Shown here: positions 36,138-45,520 of the stretch, in pieces | Layout of the letters: the number at the start of each line of letters is the position of its first letter | How positions within the stretch are numbered: position 1 is the stretch's first letter | Origin: Terrilactibacillus laevilacticus | Lineage (GTDB): Bacteria; Bacillota; Bacilli; Bacillales; Sporolactobacillaceae | Assembly (NCBI RefSeq): GCF_006517395.1 | Contig: NZ_VDCY01000013.1 | Coordinates: forward strand, 1-64,000 | Direction: 5' to 3' | Length of the DNA stretch: 64,000 nucleotides | Program-made: the position numbers and the translations under genes | Notes under the pieces: model-generated | What the model was told of the DNA's origin: nothing | Database searches by the model: none | Seen by the model: the letters and a program-made list of their open reading frames with translations, nothing else

Positions 36138-36776
36138 ATGTCCTATCTTATTGATTGGTTAACGCATGTGATTTTGATTGTTTTCTTTGCCATCATCCTT
36201 GACATGCTACTGCCAGCTAAAGCTTTTCAAAAATATGTTAAACTCGTCATCGGTTTAGTGATTATCGTATCCCTCCTCGATCCGCTTCTTAAAATTCTAC
36301 ACGTAGATATGGATCAAGCTATATCAAAATTTGGCATGAATAATGACACGTCCCAAACAAAAAATTTAATAAATACAAATAAAAGTGAAATAGAAAGTGA
36401 ACAAGCTGCATATATTCATAACACGCTGGTTAACAAGATGAAGAATTATGTAAAGGAGGCGTTAGTTGACCGTTATGGTTTAGAGATTAAGCAAATAAAG
36501 GTCAAAACAAGCGATGACACACAAAACACACTGACTGTTGACCAAGTGGCTGTAGTTGTTGGACAAGCAGATCCAAGAGATGATATGAAAGACACCAAAG
36601 ATGAGATTAGACCTGTTGATTCTATACAGGTTGATATTTCAAAATCAAATAGCCCGTCTGAAAACAAAATCGAAGGTCAAGAACATGCAGAGTTAAACAA
36701 GGTACGTCAATTTTTGGCTCAGGAATGGGGCATTGATGAAAACGTGATACAGATTCAAAAGGAAGGAGGAGAATAA
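36138..36776 (+). CDS. spoIIIAF: Stage III sporulation protein SpoIIIAF
   Basis: 212 residues: two N-terminal helices (VILIVFFAIILDMLLPA; KLVIGLVIIVSLLDPLL) and a soluble ring-building-motif-like domain (about 100-210) projecting into the intermembrane space. Abuts spoIIIAG. Confidence 0.92.
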   Translation: MSYLIDWLTHVILIVFFAIILDMLLPAKAFQKYVKLVIGLVIIVSLLDPLLKILHVDMDQAISKFGMNNDTSQTKNLINTNKSEIESEQAAYIHNTLVNKMKNYVKEALVDRYGLEIKQIKVKTSDDTQNTLTVDQVAVVVGQADPRDDMKDTKDEIRPVDSIQVDISKSNSPSENKIEGQEHAELNKVRQFLAQEWGIDENVIQIQKEGGE

Positions 36777-37433
36777 GTGACATTGATAAAGTGGATTAAA
36801 GATCAATTGTTTAAAAAACAAACGGATGATTCTCAAAAGAAACGTCTGAATAAGCAAACTTTATTATTACTAGGTATCTTAGGTATTTCATTTATGCTGA
36901 TCAGTCATTTTTTCACATCGTCTTCTGGGACAGACCATCAAGACTCTTTGCCAACGGTTACTCAGCCGAAGTCTTTGTCGACGAATCAACTTCAGTCAGA
37001 AAAAGAAAAGCTTGGAACGAGTAAATTCTCCTCCATGAGTCAGTATGAATCGTATTATAATCAACGCTTGGCTCATATCCTAGAGCAAATAACAGGCGTA
37101 TCAAAAGTTTCTGTCATGGTTACTTTTAGTTCAACAGAAAAAAATATCTATCAAGATAACGTCAAAACCCAGACGAATCAAACCGAAGAACAAGATCGAA
37201 ATGGCGGGACAAGAACAGTTAACGAAAAAAATGAAGATAGCGAAGTGGTCGTTATTGATAATAACAACCAAAAGGCACCTGTCATCGTCGGTAAAGAACA
37301 GCCTGAAGTTAGAGGTGTTCTTGTCGTGGCAGATGGGGCTAATAACCCCACATTGAAATCTTGGATTATGCAAGCTGTGAGTACGGTGCTTGACGTACCT
37401 AACTATAAAATACAAGTATTACCCAAACGTTAA
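36777..37433 (+). CDS. spoIIIAG: Stage III sporulation protein SpoIIIAG
   Basis: 218 residues with one helix (LLLLGILGISFMLISHFF) and a ring-building-motif domain that oligomerises into a large ring in the channel. GTG start after GGAGGAGAATAA, immediately following spoIIIAF. Confidence 0.93.
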   Translation: MTLIKWIKDQLFKKQTDDSQKKRLNKQTLLLLGILGISFMLISHFFTSSSGTDHQDSLPTVTQPKSLSTNQLQSEKEKLGTSKFSSMSQYESYYNQRLAHILEQITGVSKVSVMVTFSSTEKNIYQDNVKTQTNQTEEQDRNGGTRTVNEKNEDSEVVVIDNNNQKAPVIVGKEQPEVRGVLVVADGANNPTLKSWIMQAVSTVLDVPNYKIQVLPKR

Positions 37434-37445
37434 GGAGGAGAATGA

Positions 37446-37967
37446 ATGTTGTTAAAAAAACAAACGGTATGGTTATTAACGATGTTGAGTTTAATTATTG
37501 TTTTATCGGTTTATTATATGACGTCTCCTGGAAAACCAGCTTCAACAGCACTTGATACAAGTAGTCAAGAGGATCAAGCACAAAATAAAAAAGACATCGT
37601 AACAACGGCAACAGAAGATAAAATGGCTGAATACCAAATTAAACATGCTGATGAACAAAGAAAACTTGAAAAAGAATATCAAGGCGTGATTAATTCAGAA
37701 AAGAGCTCCACACAAGCTGTTAGTAAGGCATATGACAAATTAGAGTCATTAAAAACGATCGCAAGCAATGAAAAGTTACTCGAAGATGTCATTGTGTCGA
37801 AAGGCTATTCAGATGCTGTTGTCATGGCTGACGGAGAAAGTGTACAAGTTGTCGTTGCAACAAAAAGTCTTTCAAATAAACAAGCGAATACCATTATGAA
37901 ATTAACCAATGAATATTTTGGAGCTGATAAATTAGTCAAAGTAGATTATGAACTAACCAAAAAATAA
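37446..37967 (+). CDS. spoIIIAH: Stage III sporulation protein SpoIIIAH
   Basis: 173-residue single-pass protein (VWLLTMLSLIIVLSVYYM) with an extracellular YscJ/FliF-like ring-building domain that binds forespore SpoIIQ across the septum. Last gene of the operon. Confidence 0.93.
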   Translation: MLLKKQTVWLLTMLSLIIVLSVYYMTSPGKPASTALDTSSQEDQAQNKKDIVTTATEDKMAEYQIKHADEQRKLEKEYQGVINSEKSSTQAVSKAYDKLESLKTIASNEKLLEDVIVSKGYSDAVVMADGESVQVVVATKSLSNKQANTIMKLTNEYFGADKLVKVDYELTKK

Positions 37968-38027
37968 ATTAACTTGGCAGAACTCAAATATGATAATAAA
38001 GAAGATTTTTCTTTTAAAATCGGATAA

Positions 38028-38066
38028 AATAAAGGCTAGTGAGCTTATCACTAGTCTTTATTTTGG
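38028..38066 (+). terminator. Terminator of the spoIIIA operon
   Basis: AATAAAGGCTAGTGA / TCACTAGTCTTTATTTT, a 14-base stem with T-run. Confidence 0.9.
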
Positions 38067-38193
38067 TTTTTCTTAGAAAATAAGAGTTTGTTTCAGAGAT
38101 TATATGAAGATATGCATTTTGTTTATCTAAAGTTGACTGTACCTAAGATAGGGGCTTGTGATATGATCTTAAAGGCAATCATCTTATATCCTA

Positions 38194-38202
38194 TGATATA
38201 AT
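38194..38202 (+). promoter_or_regulatory. Extended -10 promoter of accB
   Basis: TGATATAAT, a perfect TATAAT with the TG extension. The -35 region (GGCAAT near 38174) is weak, as is common for extended -10 promoters. The inferred start lies about 30 bases before the accB start codon. Confidence 0.5.
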
Positions 38203-38240
38203 GATGTAAAAGATGGACAAGATAAAAAGGAGTGCTAATC

Positions 38241-38729
38241 GTGTTAAAAGTAGAGGATATTCGAGAATTAATAAAGTTAATTGATAAATCTTCAATTAAT
38301 GAATTTGAATATGAAGAAGAAGGCACAAAAATCTCTCTTAAAAAACAAATTGAAGGTGCCACTCAAGTTGTTCAAGTACCAGCTCAATCGGTGCCTGCTT
38401 TCGAGCCAGTACCTACCGTACAACCTAATCAAGAGGCCATAAATACCACTTCTACTTCACAAGTCGAAGACGCTGTAGATCAAGCAAAGTTACATACAAT
38501 TGAATCACCTATGGTTGGAACTTTCTATGCCTCATCTAATCCAGATTCAGAACCATTTGTGCAAAAAGGATCGAAAGTTAACAAAGATACAGTGGTTTGT
38601 ATCGTAGAAGCCATGAAACTATTTAATGAAATTGAGGCAGACGTAAAAGGTGAAATCGTTGACGTCCTTGTAGAAAATGGACAACTTGTTGAATTTGGTC
38701 AACCACTCTTTGTGGTAAAAGAAGATTAG
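38241..38729 (+). CDS. accB: Biotin carboxyl carrier protein of acetyl-CoA carboxylase
   Basis: Carries the biotin that shuttles CO2 to acetyl-CoA in fatty-acid synthesis. The lipoyl-type domain contains the biotinylation motif EAMKLFNE with biotinyl lysine K126; a Gln/Pro/Val-rich linker precedes it. GTG 38241 gives [15 protein letters not shown], matching the family, with AAAGGAG well placed; an upstream GTG at 38232 is too close to that site. Confidence 0.95.
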   Translation: MLKVEDIRELIKLIDKSSINEFEYEEEGTKISLKKQIEGATQVVQVPAQSVPAFEPVPTVQPNQEAINTTSTSQVEDAVDQAKLHTIESPMVGTFYASSNPDSEPFVQKGSKVNKDTVVCIVEAMKLFNEIEADVKGEIVDVLVENGQLVEFGQPLFVVKED

Positions 38730-38740
38730 AGGTTTTTATC

Positions 38741-40093
38741 ATGATAAAAAAATTATTGATCGCTAACCGAGGAGAAATTGCCGTCCGAATCATTCGTGCT
38801 GCAAAAGAACTTAATATAGAAACTGTCGCAGTCTATTCTCAAGCAGACAAAGATGCCCTGCACGTTCAACTGGCGGATGAAGCCTATTGTATTGGACCGT
38901 ATCAAGCAAAAGACAGCTATCTAAATTTTACTAATATCATGAGTGTTGCGACTTCAACAGGTGTAGATGCTATCCATCCAGGGTATGGTTTCCTAGCGGA
39001 GAATGCCGATTTCGCTGAAATATGCCGGGAATGCAATATTGTATTTGTTGGTCCTTCACCTGAGGCAATTAACAAAATGGGGATTAAAGATGTTGCAAGA
39101 AGTACTATGAAAAAAGCGGGAGTCCCTGTTGTTCCGGGTTCAGAAGGTATTATCGAAACAATGGAAGAAGCTATTAACGTTGCGGGAATCATCGGCTATC
39201 CTGTTATAATCAAAGCAACGGCCGGTGGTGGAGGTAAAGGAATTCGGATTGCAAGAGATGAAGAAGAATTGAAAAAAGGGATTGCAATTACACAAACCGA
39301 GGCTGAAAAAGCGTTCGGAAACCCAGGAGTCTATATCGAAAAATATATCGAAGATTTTAGACACGTAGAAATACAAGTCCTAGCCGACAATTTTGGTAAC
39401 GTGATTCATTTAGGTGAAAGGGATTGTTCGATACAACGAAGGCTTCAAAAGCTTGTTGAGGAAAGTCCGTCACCAGCTCTCGATGAAGATAAACGTCAAG
39501 AAATGGGAAGTGCGGCGGTTAAAGCGGCAGCAGCTGTTCAATATTCTGGTGCCGGAACGATTGAATTTATTTATGCAGCAGACGGAAATTTTTATTTCAT
39601 GGAAATGAATACACGTATCCAAGTTGAACATCCAGTAACAGAGTATGTAACGGGAGTCGATTTAATCAAAGAACAGCTCTTAGTTGCGTCAGGTAAACCT
39701 TTATCATATAAGCAAGAGGATATCAGAATCACAGGTCATGCTATCGAATGCCGAATTAATGCCGAAAATGCGGATAAAAACTTTATGCCATCGTCCGGAC
39801 GTGTTGAAACTTACCTACCACCAGGTGGACCAGGTGTCCGTATTGATTCTGCCGTTTACCAAGGCTATGTAATCCCACCTTACTATGATTCAATGGTTGC
39901 TAAAATTATTACGTATGGTAATACTCGTCAGGAAGCCATTAATACGATGAAACGAGCCTTAAATGAGTATGTTATTGAGGGGATATTTACAACGATTCCG
40001 TTTCATTTGCGACTGTTAAATCACCCTGTTTTCGTACAAGGAGATTTTAATACGAAATTCCTTGAAAAATATCCATTAACAGAAAAGAATTAA
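38741..40093 (+). CDS. accC: Biotin carboxylase
   Basis: 450-residue ATP-grasp enzyme that carboxylates biotin on AccB. Signatures: [24 protein letters not shown], the glycine-rich loop [26 protein letters not shown] with catalytic residues, and C-terminal ECRINAEN. Twelve bases after accB. Confidence 0.96.
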   Translation: MIKKLLIANRGEIAVRIIRAAKELNIETVAVYSQADKDALHVQLADEAYCIGPYQAKDSYLNFTNIMSVATSTGVDAIHPGYGFLAENADFAEICRECNIVFVGPSPEAINKMGIKDVARSTMKKAGVPVVPGSEGIIETMEEAINVAGIIGYPVIIKATAGGGGKGIRIARDEEELKKGIAITQTEAEKAFGNPGVYIEKYIEDFRHVEIQVLADNFGNVIHLGERDCSIQRRLQKLVEESPSPALDEDKRQEMGSAAVKAAAAVQYSGAGTIEFIYAADGNFYFMEMNTRIQVEHPVTEYVTGVDLIKEQLLVASGKPLSYKQEDIRITGHAIECRINAENADKNFMPSSGRVETYLPPGGPGVRIDSAVYQGYVIPPYYDSMVAKIITYGNTRQEAINTMKRALNEYVIEGIFTTIPFHLRLLNHPVFVQGDFNTKFLEKYPLTEKN

Positions 40094-40110
40094 TTATGGA
40101 GGTGACTGAA

Positions 40111-40506
40111 GTGGAAGATAATCAAACATTTGAAATGAATGAACTTGGGCAAGATTTAGGTAATGTCGAAATCTCACCAGAAGTCATCGAGGTTATTGCA
40201 AGTCTAGCTGCGACTGAAGTCATTGGTGTTGCATCCATGCATGGTGGATTTGCCAATGGGGTTGTTGAAAAAATTTCAAGACGCAATTACGGTAAAGGCG
40301 TCAAAGTTGAATTGACAGATGAAGGTATCTTATTAGATGTTCAACTGCATATGAACTACGGTGTATCAATTCCTGAAGTTGCAGAAAAAGTTCAAAAGAA
40401 CATCTTAGATACATTAACCGTTATGACTGGATTAGATGTATTAGCTATCCACGTGCATGTTGTTGGAATTGAATTCGGAGAGACTAATAAGAAAGACAAT
40501 GAATAG
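40111..40506 (+). CDS. yqhY: Asp23/Gls24 family protein YqhY
   Basis: About 131-residue DUF322/Asp23 domain protein (GNVEISPEVIEVIASLAATEV...GVKVELTDEGILLDVQLHMNYG). In B. subtilis yqhY lies downstream of accBC and its loss perturbs acetyl-CoA carboxylase control, so a regulatory role in fatty-acid synthesis is likely. GTG 40111 has GGAGGTG six bases upstream. Confidence 0.9.
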   Translation: MEDNQTFEMNELGQDLGNVEISPEVIEVIASLAATEVIGVASMHGGFANGVVEKISRRNYGKGVKVELTDEGILLDVQLHMNYGVSIPEVAEKVQKNILDTLTVMTGLDVLAIHVHVVGIEFGETNKKDNE

Positions 40507-40569
40507 GAATAATGAATAAAAAGAGCGCGTTTAAAAAAGACCGTCTTTCACTTCTTTTTTGAATCGCTT

Positions 40570-40605
40570 AAAAAAATCAAAGGGAAACCCCTTTGATTTT
40601 TATTT
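40570..40605 (+). terminator. Terminator of accB-accC-yqhY
   Basis: AAAAATCAAAGGG / CCCCTTTGATTTTT hairpin with an AAA loop. Confidence 0.88.
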
Positions 40606-40631
40606 GGAGATTCTGTTATTTGTGCTATCAT
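40604..40631 (+). promoter_or_regulatory. Candidate nusB promoter
   Basis: TTGGAG and TATCAT hexamers with 16-base spacing and a TG one base before the -10, following the yqhY terminator and 38 bases before nusB. Confidence 0.45.
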
Positions 40632-40668
40632 TTTAGGTGTAAGGCAGGATCAAGAAGGGAGTTAACTA

Positions 40669-41073
40669 ATGAATCGCAGGCAAGCTAGGGAGAAAGCGGT
40701 ACAAGCTTTATTCCAAATTACAGTCGGTCAGGCCGATGCTGAGGAAGCTATCCGTAATGTCCAGGAAATGGAAACGGGAAGTCAATCGAATCCTCTATTT
40801 GAACTACTAGTTCATCAAACCATTCATAATATGCCACACATCGATGAACAGATAAAAAAACATTTAATAAACTGGCAATTTGATCGTATAGCCAATATTG
40901 ATAAAACAATTTTAAGGCTAGGGACATGTGAGTTGCTTTATTTAGACGACATTCCATCTTCTGTAAGTTTGAATGAGGCTGTCGAATTGGCCAAACGCTT
41001 TGGAGATGAGAAAACTAGAAAATTTGTCAATGGTATTTTGTCTCAGATAGCGGTTGATTTAAAGAAAAATTAA
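40669..41073 (+). CDS. nusB: Transcription antitermination factor NusB
   Basis: 134-residue all-helical RNA-binding protein for rRNA antitermination. Begins NRRQAREKAVQALFQ; typical C-terminal SVSLNEAVELAKRFGDEKTRKFVNGIL. Starts the nusB-folD-xseA-xseB-ispA series. Confidence 0.95.
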   Translation: MNRRQAREKAVQALFQITVGQADAEEAIRNVQEMETGSQSNPLFELLVHQTIHNMPHIDEQIKKHLINWQFDRIANIDKTILRLGTCELLYLDDIPSSVSLNEAVELAKRFGDEKTRKFVNGILSQIAVDLKKN

Positions 41074-41111
41074 TCAAACTATAATGGAGTAACTGAAGGG
41101 AGAATTTTTAA

Positions 41112-41966
41112 ATGGTAAAACTCATTGATGGAAAAGCCATTGCGGCTTCGAAGAGAAAAGAAATGAAACTTAAAGTTGATGAACTTAAAGGGAAAGGGAT
41201 TAACCCTGGGCTTGCGGTTTTATTAATCGGAAATCACCCAGCTTCAATTTCCTATGTTAAAGGAAAGATTCGTGACTGCGAAGAAGTGGGGATTCATTCA
41301 GAATTATTAAGATATCCTGATACAATTTCTGAAGATGAGCTTCTTTTAGAAATTGAAAAATTAAATCAAAATGAGTCGATCCATGGGATTCTTGTCCAAC
41401 TCCCATTGCCAAAACAAATATCTGAAAGAAAGGTCATTGAAACCATTGCTCCTGAGAAAGATGTCGACGGGTTTCATCCTTTAAATTTAGGGAAAATGCT
41501 AACTGGACAAGACACATTCTTACCATGTACACCATTTGGCATTATCGAAATGTTGAAATCCGAAAACATTGAGATTGCTGGAAAACACGTTGTCATTGTT
41601 GGAAGAAGCAATATCGTCGGAAAACCAGCTGGCCAACTGTTCTTAAATTTAGATGCTACGGTCACGTATTGCCATTCAAAAACACCTTCTCTATCAGAGC
41701 ATACAAAGCAGGCAGACATCCTTGTAGTTGCCGTAGGAAGAGAGAATCTCATTGGTGCTGATGATGTGAAAAAAGGCGCGGTTGTTATTGATGTTGGCAT
41801 GAACCGCAATGATAAAGGAAAACTAGTAGGCGATGTGACTTTTGATAGTGTCAAAGAAGTGGCAGGATACATAACTCCCGTGCCAGGCGGTGTAGGACCT
41901 ATGACAAGAACGATGTTACTTGAAAACACAATAAAATCGGCCTTAATGGAAATTGGCGGCAAATAG
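41112..41966 (+). CDS. folD: Bifunctional methylenetetrahydrofolate dehydrogenase / cyclohydrolase
   Basis: 284 residues; interconverts 5,10-methylene- and 10-formyl-tetrahydrofolate. The catalytic tyrosine-lysine pair is in SYVKGKIRDCEEVG, plus GILVQLPLP, PEKDVDGFHP and VGRSNIVGKP. Functionally linked to the glycine cleavage operon at 22 kb, which generates methylene-tetrahydrofolate. Confidence 0.96.
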   Translation: MVKLIDGKAIAASKRKEMKLKVDELKGKGINPGLAVLLIGNHPASISYVKGKIRDCEEVGIHSELLRYPDTISEDELLLEIEKLNQNESIHGILVQLPLPKQISERKVIETIAPEKDVDGFHPLNLGKMLTGQDTFLPCTPFGIIEMLKSENIEIAGKHVVIVGRSNIVGKPAGQLFLNLDATVTYCHSKTPSLSEHTKQADILVVAVGRENLIGADDVKKGAVVIDVGMNRNDKGKLVGDVTFDSVKEVAGYITPVPGGVGPMTRTMLLENTIKSALMEIGGK

Positions 41967-41967
41967 A

Positions 41968-43323
41968 ATGTCCGAAGATCGATACATCAGCATAACGGCT
42001 CTGACGCGCTATTTAAAACGAAAGTTAGAATCGGATCGGCACTTGCAAGATGTTTGGCTCCGCGGAGAAATTTCTAACTTTAAAGTCCATTCTAGAGGTC
42101 ATATGTATATGACGTTGAAGGATAATGGGGCAAGGATTCAGTCAGTCATGTTTGCTGGATATAACCAAAACTTGCTTTTTGAACCTGAAGATGGCATGAA
42201 GGTTCTTGTCAGAGGAGAGATTGCTGTATACGAGCCTTATGGACAATACCAGTTATACATTAAGGACATGCAGCAAGATGGAGTTGGAAGACTTCATCTT
42301 GCTTTTGAAGCATTGAAGAAAAAACTTGAAGCTCAAGGTTTTTTTTCACCAGATCAAAAGAAAGCTTTACCACAAGTTCCTTATGAAGTTGGTGTTATTA
42401 CCTCGCCTACAGGAGCTGCGGTCCGTGATATTTATACAACTTTAAAAAGACGCTTTCCTGCAGTTAGAATTACACTATTTCCAGTTCTTGTGCAAGGTGA
42501 CTCAGCTTCAAAGTCCATTGTTCAAGCTATAAGAAATGCCAATAAAGAGACTTATCTTGATGTCCTCATTGTAGGTCGAGGCGGAGGATCGATCGAGGAT
42601 CTTTGGCCATTTAATGAAGAAATCGTCGCACAAGCCATATATGAATCTGAGTTGCCGATTATATCGGCTGTTGGTCATGAGACGGATTTTACCATTAGTG
42701 ACTTTGTTGCTGATCTGAGAGCAGCTACACCAACAGCTGCTGCAGAGCTTGCTGTACCTAATTATAAAGAATTAAAAGCACGTATTATGGATCAATCCAA
42801 TCGATTATATTATTTAGCGAAACAAAAGGTTAATCGTGCAGAAGAACGTTTAGATCGTTTAAAAAAGGCCTATGCTTTTAAATATCCTTCTCAGCTCTTA
42901 CGTCAAAAGGAGCAGGAATTGGATATGGCTATATCACAGTTAACAAAAGCCATAGAGCGTAAATACCAATCATGCGTTGACCTGAGTCAACATATTCATG
43001 CGCTATTATTGAAACATGATCCAAAAAGCGTTGCTGATCAATCTAAAAAAATGGCGAATGCTTTGCAAGCCCGTTTGCAACGAGCGATTCAACTCCGTTA
43101 TCAAGAAAAGACATCAATATATAAACATGCTGTAGGGCAACTCCATGCACTTAGTCCTTTGCAGATTATGGCTAGAGGTTACTCGCTATCCTACACTGAT
43201 CAAGGGAAGCTAATAAAATCTGTAAAAGATGTTCAACCCGGAGATCCATTGAAGGTAAAATTGACTGATGGCTTAATAGATTGTCAAATTTGGGGGATTG
43301 AGGAGGGAAAAATAGATGAGTGA
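41968..43323 (+). CDS. xseA: Exodeoxyribonuclease VII large subunit
   Basis: About 451 residues: OB-fold DNA-binding N-terminus (VWLRGEISNFKVHSRGHMYMTLKD), catalytic domain with GVITSPTGAAVRD and VGRGGGSIEDLWPFNEE, and a long coiled-coil C-terminal part. ATG 41968 is just past the folD stop; a longer reading from 41953 would overlap folD. Confidence 0.95.
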   Translation: MSEDRYISITALTRYLKRKLESDRHLQDVWLRGEISNFKVHSRGHMYMTLKDNGARIQSVMFAGYNQNLLFEPEDGMKVLVRGEIAVYEPYGQYQLYIKDMQQDGVGRLHLAFEALKKKLEAQGFFSPDQKKALPQVPYEVGVITSPTGAAVRDIYTTLKRRFPAVRITLFPVLVQGDSASKSIVQAIRNANKETYLDVLIVGRGGGSIEDLWPFNEEIVAQAIYESELPIISAVGHETDFTISDFVADLRAATPTAAAELAVPNYKELKARIMDQSNRLYYLAKQKVNRAEERLDRLKKAYAFKYPSQLLRQKEQELDMAISQLTKAIERKYQSCVDLSQHIHALLLKHDPKSVADQSKKMANALQARLQRAIQLRYQEKTSIYKHAVGQLHALSPLQIMARGYSLSYTDQGKLIKSVKDVQPGDPLKVKLTDGLIDCQIWGIEEGKIDE

Positions 43324-43588
43324 GATAAATGAAAAGAATACAGCAGCTCAAGAATCACCTACTATTCTGAGTTTTGAGGAAGCAATGGCAAAACTAGAAA
43401 CAATTGTCACACGTTTAGAAGAAAACGATGTCCCTTTAGAAAAAGCCATCGATCTTTTTCAAGAAGGGGTTGAATTGTCTAAACAATGTCAGGAACGTTT
43501 GAAAAAAGTTGAACAAAAAATGGATCAATTAATTGAACAGAATGGAGAAGTTAAAACATTCTCAATCCAGGAGGATGACGGGTTGTGA
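43316..43588 (+). CDS. xseB: Exodeoxyribonuclease VII small subunit
   Basis: 90-residue helical subunit (SFEEAMAKLETIVTRLEENDVPLEKAIDLFQEG), overlapping xseA by eight bases and ispA by four. Confidence 0.95.
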   Translation: MSEINEKNTAAQESPTILSFEEAMAKLETIVTRLEENDVPLEKAIDLFQEGVELSKQCQERLKKVEQKMDQLIEQNGEVKTFSIQEDDGL

Positions 43589-44472
43589 CAGACAATTTAA
43601 TGGCTTTTTTAAATGAGAAAAAGTTGGCCATAGATACTCAATTAACAAAAGCTATTGAGAAACTTCATGCGCCTGATGAATTAAAAGAGGCAATGAACTA
43701 CTCTATTTCAGCTGGCGGAAAAAGGCTTCGTCCAATCCTTCTCCTTTCAACAATTGAAGCGTTAGGTGAAGAGGAGAGCTTAGGTATGGGTACAGCCATA
43801 GCACTTGAGATGATCCATACATATTCTTTAATCCACGATGACTTGCCAGCTATGGATAATGATGATTTAAGACGTGGAAGACCAACCAACCATAAAGTTT
43901 TTGGTGAGGCCGCCGCTATCTTAGCAGGTGATGCACTGTTAACCTATGCCTTTGAATGTTTAGTTTCTAATTCGGAAAAGCTTTCCGACACCCTGAAGCT
44001 CAAGCTTACAAGAAAATTGGCTCATGCAGCGGGACCTGAAGGAATGGTTGGTGGACAACAAGAGGATCTAAGTGCTGAAGGTAGGGAGCTCTCCATAGAT
44101 CAACTTAAACATATCCACGATTTAAAAACAGGTCGTTTATTGACGTTTGCAATAGAATCTGGTGCTTTAATTGGTGGAGCAAATGATGAACAATTGAAGG
44201 GACTTAGACGTTTTTCTAAGCATCTTGGCCTTGCCTTTCAAATACGTGATGACATTCTTGATATTGAAGGTAATGAAGAGGATATTGGAAAGCCTGTCGG
44301 AAGTGATGAAGCAAATAATAAGAGTACGTATCCAAAACTTCTAAGCTTACAAGGTGCTAAAGATACATTACATGATCATATTGATCAAGCACTAGTTGTT
44401 CTTGAATCATTAGATCTGAAATCTTCTCGTCTGGAACAACTGACTCATTATATTCTAGATAGAAAACAATAA
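43585..44472 (+). CDS. ispA: Farnesyl diphosphate synthase / geranyltranstransferase
   Basis: Trans-prenyltransferase condensing isopentenyl and allylic diphosphates, supplying C15 for quinone, undecaprenyl and heptaprenyl synthesis. First aspartate-rich motif DDLPAMDNDD, second DDILDIEG; GGKRLRP is also present. GTG start following GGAGGATG. Followed by a terminator, so the OLE RNA behind it is transcribed separately. Confidence 0.95.
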   Translation: MTDNLMAFLNEKKLAIDTQLTKAIEKLHAPDELKEAMNYSISAGGKRLRPILLLSTIEALGEEESLGMGTAIALEMIHTYSLIHDDLPAMDNDDLRRGRPTNHKVFGEAAAILAGDALLTYAFECLVSNSEKLSDTLKLKLTRKLAHAAGPEGMVGGQQEDLSAEGRELSIDQLKHIHDLKTGRLLTFAIESGALIGGANDEQLKGLRRFSKHLGLAFQIRDDILDIEGNEEDIGKPVGSDEANNKSTYPKLLSLQGAKDTLHDHIDQALVVLESLDLKSSRLEQLTHYILDRKQ

Positions 44473-44483
44473 AGTAATACTTC

Positions 44484-44520
44484 AATCAGTGGTGATTTAG
44501 GGGTCTCCACTGATTTTTGA
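44484..44520 (+). terminator. Terminator of the nusB-ispA operon
   Basis: AATCAGTGG / CCACTGATTTTT hairpin 12 bases after the ispA stop. Confidence 0.8.
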
Positions 44521-44710
44521 ACCAATCGAACTTAAAAAGCTGTTACTCCCTTACATCTGCCTGTTGATCATTCTTGAAGTGATTGATCCATACATATACT
44601 TGTCAAAGAATGAATCGTATCTTTATTACCAGTAGAGCATACAGCGATAGAAGTACGGATTCTATAGAAATTTTACATAATTCTAAATTGTTCCTATATC
44701 GCGTTATTCA

Positions 44711-44739
44711 TTGAGCCAAAGGTTTAGATATGTTATAAT
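44711..44739 (+). promoter_or_regulatory. Promoter of the OLE RNA
   Basis: TTGAGC (-35, 44711-44716) and TATAAT (-10, 44734-44739) at an ideal 17-base spacing, predicting transcription from about 44746, right where the conserved OLE sequence begins. Confidence 0.8.
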
Positions 44740-44744
44740 CATAT

Positions 44745-45380
44745 CTGTATAAATGGGTGGTGCAGTATTCTAGTCATGCGACTATATCTGAGGGCGGGGC
44801 TAAAAATCCGCCAAAGGGCACATCGATGAAGTTCCTGGTTTCGGCTTAGGGCGCCCAGCCTTGGGTCGTTTCTGGGAGTAAAGAACGTAGGGCGATCCGC
44901 AACGGCATGTGGGCGATGACCCTGCGTTCGTGGAGACGCATAGTTTATATGTGGAAAACCTGCTAATGACCCTCACCTCAAATGATTGAGTGGGTCCATA
45001 GTAGCGTAGCCTGCCTTGAGTGGGGGCCGAGGGGATTATAACAGCTAGGTAGTTTAACATTTGTTTGGCCGACAGTTTGACTACTGTGTTATATGAAATC
45101 GACTCTGCAAAAGAGGATAGGATATGGCTTTCAGCGTGTTTGAGGAAAACTCCTAGACTGTTGTAATCACATTTAAGAAGGATTATAGTGCGGACTAAGT
45201 GGTGATCCAGTTTAACGATTGGTGACAACGTTAGTAAGGTTTTAAATGGGAACGGCTTGAACGGCAACGCTCGAGTAACCTTACGGGAAAACCTACTGGA
45301 CCTAAGCCGTAACGTTTACTTTTTAAATGACCATCCAATATTAATATGTTATGGAATTCGACTTGTTCAAGAGTCGTCTA
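44745..45380 (+). ncRNA. ole: OLE RNA (Ornate, Large, Extremophilic)
   Basis: About 0.63 kb of GC-richer, highly folded, non-coding sequence between ispA and oapA-dxs, the exact locus of the OLE RNA of Bacillus (Alkalihalobacillus) halodurans. Visible structure includes the 45248-45258 / 45303-45313 helix (GGGAACGGCTT with AAGCCGTAACG) enclosing GGCAACGCTCGAGTAACC, and a GACCCTCACCTCA...TGAGTGGGTC hairpin near 44967-44998. OLE binds the membrane protein OapA, also OapB and OapC, forming a membrane-associated RNP linked to tolerance of ethanol, cold and raised magnesium. The 3' end is my estimate: a CGACT/AGTCG hairpin plus T-rich tract at 45358-45385. Neither strand has a credible gene. Confidence 0.93.
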
Positions 45381-45477
45381 TTTATTTTAAGCGGTTATCA
45401 TTTAGAAAGAGCTTTCGTTTACACTATAAGAAGCATTGTTTTTGACCTCTTCCATTTTGATCTGCTTACTTCATAAT

Positions 45478-45495
45478 AGTCACCTATTTGAACAT
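45478..45495 (+). repeat. R1 right-end-like fragment
   Basis: GTCACCTATTTGAACATG differs from the R1 right terminus GTCACCTTTTTGAACACG at two positions. It lies alone between OLE and oapA, so it may be a decayed remnant or chance. Confidence 0.25.
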
Positions 45496-45520
45496 GAACA
45501 CTTGTAATTAGGGGATAAAT

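Noticed and set aside
41474-41962. 162-codon minus-strand frame inside folD
   Set aside because: Shadow of a strongly conserved enzyme gene; the translated sequence is rich in Ser/Thr/Pro in the way typical of antisense frames.
44800-45267. 155-codon minus-strand open frame across the OLE region
   Set aside because: It lies antisense to a recognised structured RNA, has no ribosome-binding site or protein-like composition, and is explained by the GC-rich RNA constraint.
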